Shown here: piece by piece, positions 5,840 through 13,386 of the stretch
How the letters are laid out: each line of letters begins with the position of its first letter
Position numbering within the stretch: position 1 is the first letter of the stretch
Assembly: GCA_045628845.1 (NCBI GenBank)
Contig: JAZQQE010000103.1
Location: 1 to 13,846 of the forward strand
DNA: 13,846 nucleotides
Reading direction: 5' to 3'
Source: RGIG7949 sp045628845
Lineage (GTDB): Bacteria > Bacillota > Clostridia > Oscillospirales > Oscillospiraceae
The notes under the pieces: generated by a model
Told to the model about the DNA's origin: nothing
What the model saw: only the letters and a program-made list of their open reading frames with translations
Databases searched by the model: none
Translations under genes and position numbers: made by a program

Positions 5840-7056
5840 ATAAGAGCAGACGCCGCAAGTATCACGGGAGTCACAAATTTCAGAATGAACATGAACAGCC
5901 TTTCCGACCTGCCCTCCGCGGCAAGACCGGGAAGGCTGTTTCTTCGTTTCCATGAGACGAGAAGGCATGTCATCAAAGCACATATCATGATAAACACTTT
6001 TTCCGACAGCGCTTCATACAACCCGAAGAATTTGATATCGGCGCAGAGTGGAAGCCCTCCAAAAAGCGCCGCCGCTGTCACGATAATAGCGGCAGGAGTC
6101 CTTTTGAGCTTCGTCTCTCCGCATAAGGCGGAAACGGGAGTTTCAAGCATTGATACGGCGCTCGTGAGTGCGGCGAAAAAAACAGGCACAAAAAACATCA
6201 GAGAGAGAAAAGCGCCGTATTTCACAGAGCCGAATACCCGCGGCATGACGGTAAAAAGAAGAGACGGCCCGGCCTCTGCGTAGACTCCCGCCGAAAAGAC
6301 GGCGGGAACGATCGCGAGCGCCGCAAGCAGAGCCGTCATCGTATCGAGGACAGGGATCAGTATAGCCTGCCTCATGAGCGGTGTCCGGTCATCTGCATAA
6401 GAAGCATACGTGACCATGATTCCCTGACCGAGCGAAAGCGAGAACAGAGCCTGACCCATCGCGCTTTTGACGGTCTCTTTTCCAAAATGAGAGAAATCGG
6501 GGCGGAAAAGGAATCGCATACCTTCTTTCGCCCCGTCCATTCGGAGCGTTATCACGCATAGTGCCGCGAGAGATGCTACGAGCAGAGGTACCATGACGCG
6601 CGAACATCTCTCTATCCCGTCCGAGACTCCGCCGAAAACGATAGCAAGCGTGAGAAAACCGAAGCACAGATGCCAGAAAAGTTCTGATTCTATATTGATA
6701 CCGGCGATATCCGCGATCTCTCGCATCGTCAGACCGCCGAAATAAAAATAATAGCAGAGAATGATAAAGCACGCAGCTATCCCGGTAATACCGACCCACC
6801 GGAAGCTCTGACCGAGCTTTCCGTACGCGCCTATACAAGAGCACGTCGCGCTCCTTCCGAGCTTGAGCTCGGCGAGCATGAGCGGTATACCTACGGTAAA
6901 CACGAAAAGCAGATACAGCGCAAGAAAAACGAAGCCTCCGCCGTCTACGAGCCTGTAAGGAAAGCCCCATATATTACCGAGCCCGACCGCAGCGCCGACG
7001 CTTGCCATGAGGAATCCGAATGAAGAGCGAAATCCGGGACGTTTGACTTTTTCCAT
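5836..7056 (-). CDS. Neurotransmitter:sodium symporter (NSS/SNF) family transporter
   Basis: Inner-membrane sodium-coupled transporter of the LeuT fold, 406 residues with about 11 membrane helices. Helix 1 carries the unwound sodium/substrate segment GAAVGLGNIW (residues 21-30; N28 equals LeuT N27). Helix 3 has CYYFYF (101-106, holding the LeuT Y108 equivalent). Helix 6 has GQALFSLSLGQG (201-212), and helix 8 has AALTSAVSMLE (295-305) with the sodium-site Thr/Ser. Bacterial members mostly carry amino acids, but the substrate cannot be read here. The outer-gate Arg usually following NIW (LeuT R30) is Gly31, and its Asp partner seems to be Glu348. At 406 residues it is at the short end for bacterial NSS. 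GAGG lies about 7 bases before the ATG. No strong promoter is seen in the roughly 60 bases upstream. Transcription converges on asnS with a 4-bp overlap and no terminator between them. Confidence 0.92.
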   Translation of the reverse strand: MEKVKRPGFRSSFGFLMASVGAAVGLGNIWGFPYRLVDGGGFVFLALYLLFVFTVGIPLMLAELKLGRSATCSCIGAYGKLGQSFRWVGITGIAACFIILCYYFYFGGLTMREIADIAGINIESELFWHLCFGFLTLAIVFGGVSDGIERCSRVMVPLLVASLAALCVITLRMDGAKEGMRFLFRPDFSHFGKETVKSAMGQALFSLSLGQGIMVTYASYADDRTPLMRQAILIPVLDTMTALLAALAIVPAVFSAGVYAEAGPSLLFTVMPRVFGSVKYGAFLSLMFFVPVFFAALTSAVSMLETPVSALCGETKLKRTPAAIIVTAAALFGGLPLCADIKFFGLYEALSEKVFIMICALMTCLLVSWKRRNSLPGLAAEGRSERLFMFILKFVTPVILAASALI

Positions 7057-7116
7057 TTCATCGCCTCGATATCGTTAATACAGTAACAATATGATCCGAA
7101 GCGGGAATATATGAAA

Positions 7117-7143
7117 AAAGCTTCCGTTTTGAACGGAAGCTTT
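7117..7143. terminator. Bidirectional intrinsic terminator after the nucleotidyltransferase fusion gene
   Basis: AAAGCTTCCGTT (7117-7128) pairs exactly with 7132-7143 around a 3-base TTG loop. On the minus strand the stem is followed by a T-run (complement of 7114-7119), which ends the fusion gene 6 bases past its stop. On the plus strand TTTATTTTTT follows, so rightward transcripts would also stop. It separates the fusion gene from the transporter gene, which therefore needs its own promoter. Confidence 0.88.
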
Positions 7144-7148
7144 ATTTT

Positions 7149-9368
7149 TTACATGAGCTTTTTCAGCGTATCTGCGGCGTCTGCCGCAAGCTCCGATGCC
7201 ATTTCGTAATCAGCGCATTCGGCTGAAATGCGGATAGACGATATACCGGAGGGCATGATGTGGATGTGTCCGCCTTTATACTCCGAACGAAGTCCGTTAT
7301 AGGTCTCACACGATCCGAAATAACCCGATGTCGCGGCTCTTCGAAGTAGTGCTCTTGTATCTTCATCTGTCTCAAAAGAACATTCTGCCGCGGAAAACTC
7401 CGGCAGGACTGCACGAAGCTCCGTTACATTTTCGAATTTCTCAAGGAGCGGATATAGAGCTGCGGCGATAAATATTCCATCTCGCGTCATGTCGGGCAAT
7501 TCGGCCGGGATGAGGTCTCGTCCGCGGATATAGACCTTCGCTCCCGATTCCTCTGCGAATCTCCTTGCCGCGAACGGTGCGTTATCCGGCAGTATAAGCT
7601 CTCTTTTGCCGTCGAGGATTTCACGGTATACGACGCCGCATATTAGCTCACCGTGATTCATTCGTGAGCCATCTGCATCGGAGAGCGTAAGTGAAAAACC
7701 GTCACGGCTTATGGCAAAGGAAAACGGCCGTTCACGCTTCTTGTCCGAATATATTTCCGAAATTAGTTTTGCTGGATATCCGTATGGCGCTGCCTTGACC
7801 TTGAAAGCCGGCTTCCGGGAAAACCGTCTTGCGGCCGCGATGTGAGCGGTATTCGTTCCGGTAAAGCTCGAAATCGCACCTGAAGGACAGACGTAGAAAG
7901 CACCGTCGGCTGCTTCGAGCTTGCGCTGCGCGTCACGGACAAGTGCGTAGCCGTCCGGCCCGAAAAACGAAAGTACGGGTGAGCCTGCGGCATCTGATAC
8001 GAAAAGACCTGCGGCCGAATAGAGATAGCATGAATGAGCGAGCGTCGCCGCGCAGCAGCTGTCACAAAGTGTCGCACGCGCTCCGCCGGAGGCAGCACCC
8101 GCCGCAAAGCAGGCTGCCATGGCCTGCGATGACGGATCAGATTCGGAGGAATAAAGTATCCGCGTTGAGATCGCGGCCGAGGCTCTTCCGAGAGAAAAAG
8201 CGAGGTCGCAGGTCAATGATGACTGATCACCGAATATCCTTCCGTCCTCATCGAATTCCACAAAGAACCTTTTCGGCCCGCCGTTCAGCGCTCCGGAGAC
8301 GGATGCGCCCGAAGGGATGCTCCGGCCCGGCCAGAGCACGGAGCCCTCGCCGAGAAAACAGCCTTTGCCGGTTTGTGAGTTTTCTCCGAGCACGCATTCG
8401 GGTCCTGCCGAGGTGCCATCGCCGATACATGCGCCCCTGCAAAGTATCGCTCCGTCGACTATTGCGTCTCTGCCGACGTGAGCCGAGCAGAGAACACTGC
8501 TGCGAACAGTTGCGCCGTCTTCGATTTCACAACCTTCGCCGATGACAGCGTATGGGCCTATGACGGAGCCGGGCTTGATGGAAGCATTTGCGGATATATA
8601 CGACGGCATGCGCACCGTAACACCGTCCGGTGCTTTCGGCAGCGCATAAGAATATATCTTCCCGTCGAGTGCATCTCGATTTGCTTTTAGTAGAGCTTCG
8701 CACGTACCGACGTCAAGCCAGTATCCGCGGCTTTCCCAAATGAAAAGCCTCTCACCGCGTTCAAGCAGGTTGGGGAAGATGTCCTTCGCAAAATCGGAGC
8801 GTCCCGACGGGAGCGCTTCGAGAACTTTTTCACCGAGCAGATATATCCCTGTATTTATCAGCTCACCGCAGACGGCCCGTCTCGAGGGCTTTTCGGAAAA
8901 TCCGGTTATCCTGCCGTCGGGGGAAGCGAATATCGTTCCGTATTCATGAGGGTCAGGACCCTTGACTGCGGCAATGGTCGCCGAGGCAAAGGATTCATAG
9001 TGGAAGCGTATAAACTCATTCAGATCTATTTCGACGGCGGCGTCGCCGCCGAGAACGAGCAAAGGCTCGCGGCAGCGATCGAAGCATTTTCTGACGCCTC
9101 CGGCCGTGCCGAGCGGCTCGTCCTCACGGACATATTCGATATTCACGCCGAAACCGGAGCCGTCTCCGAGATAATCCGTTATCTCGCGCGGCAGATAGCG
9201 CAGAGTGACGAAAATGTCTTTCAGCCCGTATTTTTTCAAAAGCATGACGTTGTGTCCGATAAGCGGCATGTCGAGGACCCTTGCCATTGGCTTCGGTATC
9301 CCGAGAGTCACGGGACGGAGCCTCGTGCCGGTGCCTCCGGCCATTATCACGGCTTTAATAAATATCAC
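7149..9368 (-). CDS. Sugar-1-phosphate nucleotidyltransferase fused to a left-handed beta-helix and a degenerate phosphomannomutase-like domain
   Basis: A protein of 736-739 residues in three parts. Residues 1-235 are an NTP_transferase domain: AGGTGTRLRPVTLGIPKP nucleotide loop, LVLGGDA metal site, FSEKP, and GYWLDVGT. These activate a sugar 1-phosphate with NTP, most likely mannose-1-phosphate with GTP by analogy with known fusions. Residues about 255-358 are hexapeptide repeats (ASIKPGSVIGPYAVIGEG) ending in LWPGRSIPSGASV. Residues about 366-739 follow the phosphoglucomutase/phosphomannomutase fold but lack its catalytic motifs. There is no TASHNP phosphoserine loop (FVSDAAGSPVL instead), no DGDADR metal loop (AISRDGFSLTL instead), and only a partial phosphate loop (MPSGISSIR). 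The coordinates use the outermost conventional start, GTG at 9368. However, AGGTGA overlaps that GTG and better fits ATT at 9359, which gives the canonical MKAVIMAGG. Role: precursor supply for cell-surface glycans (inference). Confidence 0.9.
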   Translation of the reverse strand: MIFIKAVIMAGGTGTRLRPVTLGIPKPMARVLDMPLIGHNVMLLKKYGLKDIFVTLRYLPREITDYLGDGSGFGVNIEYVREDEPLGTAGGVRKCFDRCREPLLVLGGDAAVEIDLNEFIRFHYESFASATIAAVKGPDPHEYGTIFASPDGRITGFSEKPSRRAVCGELINTGIYLLGEKVLEALPSGRSDFAKDIFPNLLERGERLFIWESRGYWLDVGTCEALLKANRDALDGKIYSYALPKAPDGVTVRMPSYISANASIKPGSVIGPYAVIGEGCEIEDGATVRSSVLCSAHVGRDAIVDGAILCRGACIGDGTSAGPECVLGENSQTGKGCFLGEGSVLWPGRSIPSGASVSGALNGGPKRFFVEFDEDGRIFGDQSSLTCDLAFSLGRASAAISTRILYSSESDPSSQAMAACFAAGAASGGARATLCDSCCAATLAHSCYLYSAAGLFVSDAAGSPVLSFFGPDGYALVRDAQRKLEAADGAFYVCPSGAISSFTGTNTAHIAAARRFSRKPAFKVKAAPYGYPAKLISEIYSDKKRERPFSFAISRDGFSLTLSDADGSRMNHGELICGVVYREILDGKRELILPDNAPFAARRFAEESGAKVYIRGRDLIPAELPDMTRDGIFIAAALYPLLEKFENVTELRAVLPEFSAAECSFETDEDTRALLRRAATSGYFGSCETYNGLRSEYKGGHIHIMPSGISSIRISAECADYEMASELAADAADTLKKLM

Positions 9369-9370
9369 CT
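9365..9370 (-). promoter_or_regulatory. Ribosome binding site AGGTGA that overlaps the GTG and points to an ATT start
   Basis: On the minus strand AGGTGA (9370-9365) is followed after 5 bases by ATT (9359-9357), the codon in the position of the initiator Met of the usual MKAVIMAGG. The only conventional start nearby, GTG at 9368-9366, lies inside the site. The next ATG (9344) would remove the first beta strand of the nucleotide fold and is 20 bases away. Confidence 0.5.
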
Positions 9371-9386
9371 GCCAAAAAAGTTTTCG

Positions 9387-9395
9387 CTTATAGCA
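9387..9395 (-). promoter_or_regulatory. Extended -10 promoter for the nucleotidyltransferase fusion gene
   Basis: Minus strand TGCTATAAG gives a TATAAG -10 (9392-9387) with TG one base upstream (9395-9394). No good -35 is seen at 17 bases, as is common for extended -10 promoters. The predicted start near 9380 leaves a leader of about 20 bases that contains AGGTGA. Confidence 0.5.
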
Positions 9396-9473
9396 TTTAC
9401 CGTGCAGGTGTATTTATTGCAGCGTCAGAAATGGATAAATACCCCGCGTTTACTATTAAAAAAATAAAAAGGA

Positions 9474-9502
9474 TTGTACAGATGTCAATATTTTGGTATA
9501 AT
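9474..9502 (+). promoter_or_regulatory. Near-consensus sigma-A promoter for gdpP-rplI-dnaB-tilS
   Basis: TTGTAC (9474-9479), a 17-base spacer and a perfect TATAAT (9497-9502). Transcription should start near 9509, about 30 bases before the TTG of gdpP. Such a short leader leaves no room for a riboswitch. The A/T-rich stretch just upstream (9455-9470) may act as an UP element. Confidence 0.85.
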
Positions 9503-9538
9503 CAAATATCTAATCGATAGCGGGGAAGAGGGAAGTCC

Positions 9539-11566
9539 TTGAACAGCAGTAAATTCACGAGAATATTCCGTCCGTCAATGCGTCTTTATTTCATCGCATT
9601 GATAATATTCGTCGCCGCAACTATCTGTGCCGGTGTGTTCAGCTTCAATATCTGGATCCTCGTCGGCGGTGAGCTTCTCTTTATCGTCATACTTACAATA
9701 TATTCGAGCATCAGCCTCCGGAAGAGGCAGCGTGAGATGCTGTCCTACGTTGAATCGGTGCTCTTTTCAAGAGACGCCGCGTCTGCCGATACACTTATGA
9801 ATATGCCTCTCCCCATGGTCATATTCAACGTTAAGGACGGTAAGATCATCTGGACGAACGAGCTCTTCCTGAAGCTTACGGGTGACAGACAGCATTTCTT
9901 CGAGATCAACATTACGGAAATGGTACCCGGCTTTTCCACGAAGTGGCTAACTGATGGCCACGATATGTGCCCCGATACCGTCGTGCTTTCCGGAAGTCGC
10001 TATCGTGTATACGGCAACGCAGTCCGTGCCGGCGAAGAGGGTGAAAGAAACTACCTCGGAGTTCTGTACTGGATAGACGTGACGGACTTTGAGGAGATAA
10101 AGGACAATTATTATGCCACAAGGCCCGTTATGAGCATAATCATGCTCGATAACTACGATGAGATTTTCCGTAACGTCACCGACACGGTCAAGTCCTCCAT
10201 CCAGGCAGCGATCGACAACAAGATCAGCGAGTGGACGGCAAATATCGGCGGTTATCTCTCCAAGTATGACCGTGACAGATATATCTTCGTTTTCGAAGAA
10301 CAGTATCTTTCAAAGTTTATTGACGATAAGTTCTCCATACTCGACAGCGTAAGAGAGGTAACGGGCCCCTCCGGTGTTGCAGCAACGATAAGCATCGGCA
10401 TCGGAAAGGATGCCGTTTCCTTCGAGGAAGCGTTCCAGTTCGCTACGCTGAGTATAGAAATGGCGCTTTCCCGCGGCGGAGATCAGGCAGTCATCAAGAA
10501 CAGACTCAACTTTGAGTTCTACGGCGGCCGTTCCATGGCCGTTGAGCGCAGAACAAAGGTCAAATCCCGCGTCATGGCCAACGCCATGGGCGAGCTTATA
10601 TGCGACGCCTCGCAGATAATAGTCATGGGCCATGTTTACGCCGATCTCGACTGCGTCGGCGCCGCGGCCGGCATTGCCTGCATCGCAAGAAAACGCGGCA
10701 TTCCCGTGAGCTTCGTATATAACGAAAAGACCTGTGTCGCAGACCCCATAATCAGAAAGCTCTCAAAGCTTCCCGAATACGAGGGCTTTTTCATATCGCC
10801 CGAAGAAGCGCTTCTGCGGGCAGACGGCAAGACGGTGCTCATCATCGTTGATACCAACCGCCCAGAGCAGGTCGAGTCGCGTGCCCTGCTCGAATCCTGC
10901 AACAGAGTCGCGCTCGTTGACCACCACAGACGCGCGGCCGATTATATCTCGACCTCGACGCTCAATTTCCACGAGCCTTTCGCTTCAAGCACGTGCGAGC
11001 TCATCTCCGAGCTCCTGCAGTATCTTGCCGAGCCCTCCGACCTTCTCAAGCAGGAGGCGGAGGCGATAATGGCCGGCATAGTTCTCGATACGAAGAACTT
11101 CTCCTTGGGTACAGGCAGCCGTACCTTCGAGGCGGCCGCCTTTCTCCGCAGGTCGGGCTCCGACACGATCGAGGTCAAAAAGCTCTTTCAGAACGACCTC
11201 CCGAACACGCTCGCGAAATACCGCATCATCCAGTCCGCGAAGATATACAAGGAATTCGTCGCGATATGCGTGCTCAATTCCCAGGAGGACAGGACGATCG
11301 CCGCGCAGGCTGCTGACGAGCTTCTTTCAATAAACGGTATAGAGGTCTCGTTCGTTATTTATCTTGAAAACGACATTATCAATATCTCCGCCCGAAGCAT
11401 AAACGACGTGAACGTTCAGGTCATACTCGAGGAACTCGGCGGCGGAGGCAACAAGAGCATGGCCGGAGCACAGATCAGGAACAAAAATATGGAGACCGTT
11501 CTGAGAGAGCTCCTCGCCGCACTCGACAAACATCTTGAAAAGACTTCACCAAACGGAGGTAACTGA
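9539..11566 (+). CDS. gdpP: Cyclic di-AMP phosphodiesterase, GdpP/YybT type
   Basis: Membrane-bound enzyme that hydrolyses c-di-AMP to pApA, lowering the second messenger that controls potassium/osmolyte uptake and wall homeostasis. Its 675 residues follow GdpP order. Two membrane helices (about 15-34 and 37-58) come first, then a PAS domain (about 80-185). Next is a degenerate GGDEF domain (about 190-325, with SIGIG and ALSRGGDQAVIK). The DHH domain has MGHVYADLD (H365, D369, D371), VDTNRP (D438), VDHH (461-463) and VLDTKNF (D517). DHHA1 ends with GGGG at 634-637. The residue after GGGG, normally His, is Asn638. The start is TTG with GAGGGA (9528-9533) 5 bases upstream; the next in-frame ATG is 13 codons in and has no better site. 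It is first of an operon, and rplI takes its binding site from the last codons here. Confidence 0.95.
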   Translation: MNSSKFTRIFRPSMRLYFIALIIFVAATICAGVFSFNIWILVGGELLFIVILTIYSSISLRKRQREMLSYVESVLFSRDAASADTLMNMPLPMVIFNVKDGKIIWTNELFLKLTGDRQHFFEINITEMVPGFSTKWLTDGHDMCPDTVVLSGSRYRVYGNAVRAGEEGERNYLGVLYWIDVTDFEEIKDNYYATRPVMSIIMLDNYDEIFRNVTDTVKSSIQAAIDNKISEWTANIGGYLSKYDRDRYIFVFEEQYLSKFIDDKFSILDSVREVTGPSGVAATISIGIGKDAVSFEEAFQFATLSIEMALSRGGDQAVIKNRLNFEFYGGRSMAVERRTKVKSRVMANAMGELICDASQIIVMGHVYADLDCVGAAAGIACIARKRGIPVSFVYNEKTCVADPIIRKLSKLPEYEGFFISPEEALLRADGKTVLIIVDTNRPEQVESRALLESCNRVALVDHHRRAADYISTSTLNFHEPFASSTCELISELLQYLAEPSDLLKQEAEAIMAGIVLDTKNFSLGTGSRTFEAAAFLRRSGSDTIEVKKLFQNDLPNTLAKYRIIQSAKIYKEFVAICVLNSQEDRTIAAQAADELLSINGIEVSFVIYLENDIINISARSINDVNVQVILEELGGGGNKSMAGAQIRNKNMETVLRELLAALDKHLEKTSPNGGN

Positions 11567-11567
11567 A

Positions 11568-12014
11568 ATGAAAGTCATACTTACACAGGACGTCAGAGGT
11601 CAGGGCAAAAAAGGAGAGCTTCTTGAAGTGTCCGACGGATACGCGAGAAACTATCTGCTTCCGAGAAATCTTGCCATGCAGGCGACCGCCGACAATCTTA
11701 ACGCGCTGAAGCTCAAGGAAAAAGCTAAAGCTGCTCAGATAGAAAAGGAAAAGGCTCAGGCCCGCGAAGCCGCTGCAAAGCTGGAGGAGGTCACCGTTAC
11801 CCTCAAGGCCAAGGCCGGAAGCGCAGGCAAGCTCTACGGAGCCGTCACTAACAAGGAAGTCGCAGATGCGCTCCTTGAACAGCACGGCATCGAGATAGAG
11901 AAAAACAAGATAGTCATGGCAGACCCGATAAAGACTTTCGGAACGTTCGAACTCAAATGCAAGCTCGGTCACGAGATTAGCGGAAAGATCAAACTCCTCG
12001 TAGTCGAGGGATAA
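11568..12014 (+). CDS. rplI: 50S ribosomal protein L9
   Basis: A 148-residue ribosomal protein that binds 23S rRNA near the base of the L1 stalk and helps keep frame during translation. The N-terminal domain opens with MKVILTQDVRGQGKKGELLEVSDGYARNYL split by the usual GYARNYLLPR motif. The long connecting helix (about 40-75, rich in Lys, Ala and Glu) follows, then the C-terminal domain with GKLYGAVTNKEVADAL and a KIKLLVVEG end. Length is typical. ATG 11568 was chosen because GGAGGT (11555-11560, in the tail of gdpP) lies 7 bases upstream and the protein then begins exactly as in the family; the frame stays open further upstream but without support. The gene starts one base after the gdpP stop. 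Its last six codons are repeated directly downstream. Confidence 0.98.
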   Translation: MKVILTQDVRGQGKKGELLEVSDGYARNYLLPRNLAMQATADNLNALKLKEKAKAAQIEKEKAQAREAAAKLEEVTVTLKAKAGSAGKLYGAVTNKEVADALLEQHGIEIEKNKIVMADPIKTFGTFELKCKLGHEISGKIKLLVVEG

Positions 12015-12033
12015 CTCGTAGTTGAAGGGATAA
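11997..12033 (+). repeat. Imperfect tandem duplication of the rplI 3' end
   Basis: CTCGTAGTCGAGGGATAA (11997-12014), the last codons and stop of rplI, is followed at once by CTCGTAGTTGAAGGGATAA (12015-12033). The copies differ by one C/T change and one extra A. Read codon by codon, both spell LVVEG with three synonymous third-base changes. GAAGGGA in the second copy (12024-12030) is the likely ribosome binding site of dnaB, 9 bases before its ATG. Confidence 0.85.
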
Positions 12034-12039
12034 AAGGTT

Positions 12040-13386
12040 ATGGAAGAGCTTCTTTCCAGACAAGTCCCATACAGTGCCGAGGCCGAGCAGGCCGTTATCG
12101 GCTCGATGCTGATCGATAGCCGGTGTGTGCCGGAGGTCATGGTGCGTCTGCGCGGAGATGACTTCTACATCGTGCAGAACCGCGAGATATTCGACGTCAT
12201 CTCAACGATGTTCAATTATTCGCAGACCATCGACCCCGTCACCGTGCTCGAAGGAATGCGTCAGCACGGCGTTTACAGGGAAGACGTATCGCGCAGCTAC
12301 CTGATGGAGCTTATGAACATCACGCCTACCGCCGCGAACGTACTCCGCTATGCCGACATCGTAAAGGACAAGGCTATACTGCGAAGCATTGGCGAGGCGG
12401 CTGCCCATATCACGACGCTCGTCGGAGACGGTACGGGCGATTCGGGCGAGGTCCTCGAGATAGCCGAGCGCGAGATATACAACATCAGGCAGGGGCGCAG
12501 TTCCGGCGGACTCGAGCCCGCACAGACCATCGCGGGTGAGGTATGGAAAAGGCTCGGTGAGCTCGCAGCAAACGGAGGCGTCATTCCGGGACTCCCGACC
12601 GGTATTCCGGACCTTGACGACATCCTGACGGGTCTCAATAAATCGGATCTTATCCTGCTCGCATCCCGTCCCGGCATGGGAAAGACGAGCTTTGCATTGA
12701 ATATCGCGGTCAATGTTGCGCAGAAGTCCGACACTTCGATAGCAATATTCTCTCTTGAAATGTCCAAGGAACAGCTCGTTTCGAGGCTTATTTCCTCGCT
12801 CGCATCGGTAAACAGCAAGAAGCTCCTTACCGGCAGACTCAACGACGAGGAATGGAAGCGCATCGCGCACGCCGCAGCGCTTCTCAGCAAGACCGGAATC
12901 CTCATCGACGATAATTCCATGCTGACCGTCGCCGATATCAACGCCGAGTGCAGGCGAGTTCAGAATCTCGGCCTCGTCGTTATAGACTACCTTCAGCTCA
13001 TGAGCTCCGCTGCCGGAAATACCTCCGAGAGCAGACAGCAGGCCGTCAGTGAGATGTCGAGAATGCTGAAAATTATGGCTAAAGAGCTCAACGTGCCCGT
13101 CATCTGCTGTTGCCAGCTCTCCCGTGCGAGCGCACAGCGTACAGAGAAGCGCCCCGTGCTCTCCGACCTACGTGAGTCCGGCTCTCTTGAGCAGGACGCC
13201 GATATCGTCCTCGGACTTTACAGAGAGGATTACTTCAACAGAGAGGCCGAGTCCCACAACACGGCCGAATGCATAATAATGAAGAACAGACACGGCAGTC
13301 TCGATACCGTCAAGCTCCTTTGGGAGCCCGAGTTCACCCGCTTCCAGGCTCTGGACACGAGTCACGATGAGGACGGCGAGTATTGA
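12040..13386 (+). CDS. dnaB: Replicative DNA helicase DnaB (DnaC in Bacillus naming)
   Basis: Hexameric helicase that unwinds DNA at the replication fork by ATP hydrolysis and recruits primase. Residues 8-110 are the N-terminal DnaB domain (PYSAEAEQAVIGSML at 10-24). A linker follows, then the RecA-like domain. Walker A is ASRPGMGKTS (208-217, K215), the catalytic Glu is in FSLEMS (E240), Walker B is LVVIDYLQLM (312-321, D316), and CQLSRASAQR holds the sensor Gln359. The arginine finger region is KNRHG (416-420). At 448 residues it has normal family length and no intein. The short Asp/Glu tail (DEDGEY) carries the binding site for the next gene. Position after rplI is the usual Firmicutes order. 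Confidence 0.98.
   Translation: MEELLSRQVPYSAEAEQAVIGSMLIDSRCVPEVMVRLRGDDFYIVQNREIFDVISTMFNYSQTIDPVTVLEGMRQHGVYREDVSRSYLMELMNITPTAANVLRYADIVKDKAILRSIGEAAAHITTLVGDGTGDSGEVLEIAEREIYNIRQGRSSGGLEPAQTIAGEVWKRLGELAANGGVIPGLPTGIPDLDDILTGLNKSDLILLASRPGMGKTSFALNIAVNVAQKSDTSIAIFSLEMSKEQLVSRLISSLASVNSKKLLTGRLNDEEWKRIAHAAALLSKTGILIDDNSMLTVADINAECRRVQNLGLVVIDYLQLMSSAAGNTSESRQQAVSEMSRMLKIMAKELNVPVICCCQLSRASAQRTEKRPVLSDLRESGSLEQDADIVLGLYREDYFNREAESHNTAECIIMKNRHGSLDTVKLLWEPEFTRFQALDTSHDEDGEY

Noticed and set aside
6389..6970. Minus-strand open frame of 193 codons, rich in Arg
   Set aside because: Same strand as the symporter but in another frame of its well-supported coding sequence. The Arg-rich composition is typical of an out-of-frame reading.
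9369..9538. Riboswitch or small RNA in the 170-base divergent region
   Set aside because: Both promoters are placed so that the leaders are only about 20-30 bases. No stable long hairpin or T-run is visible.
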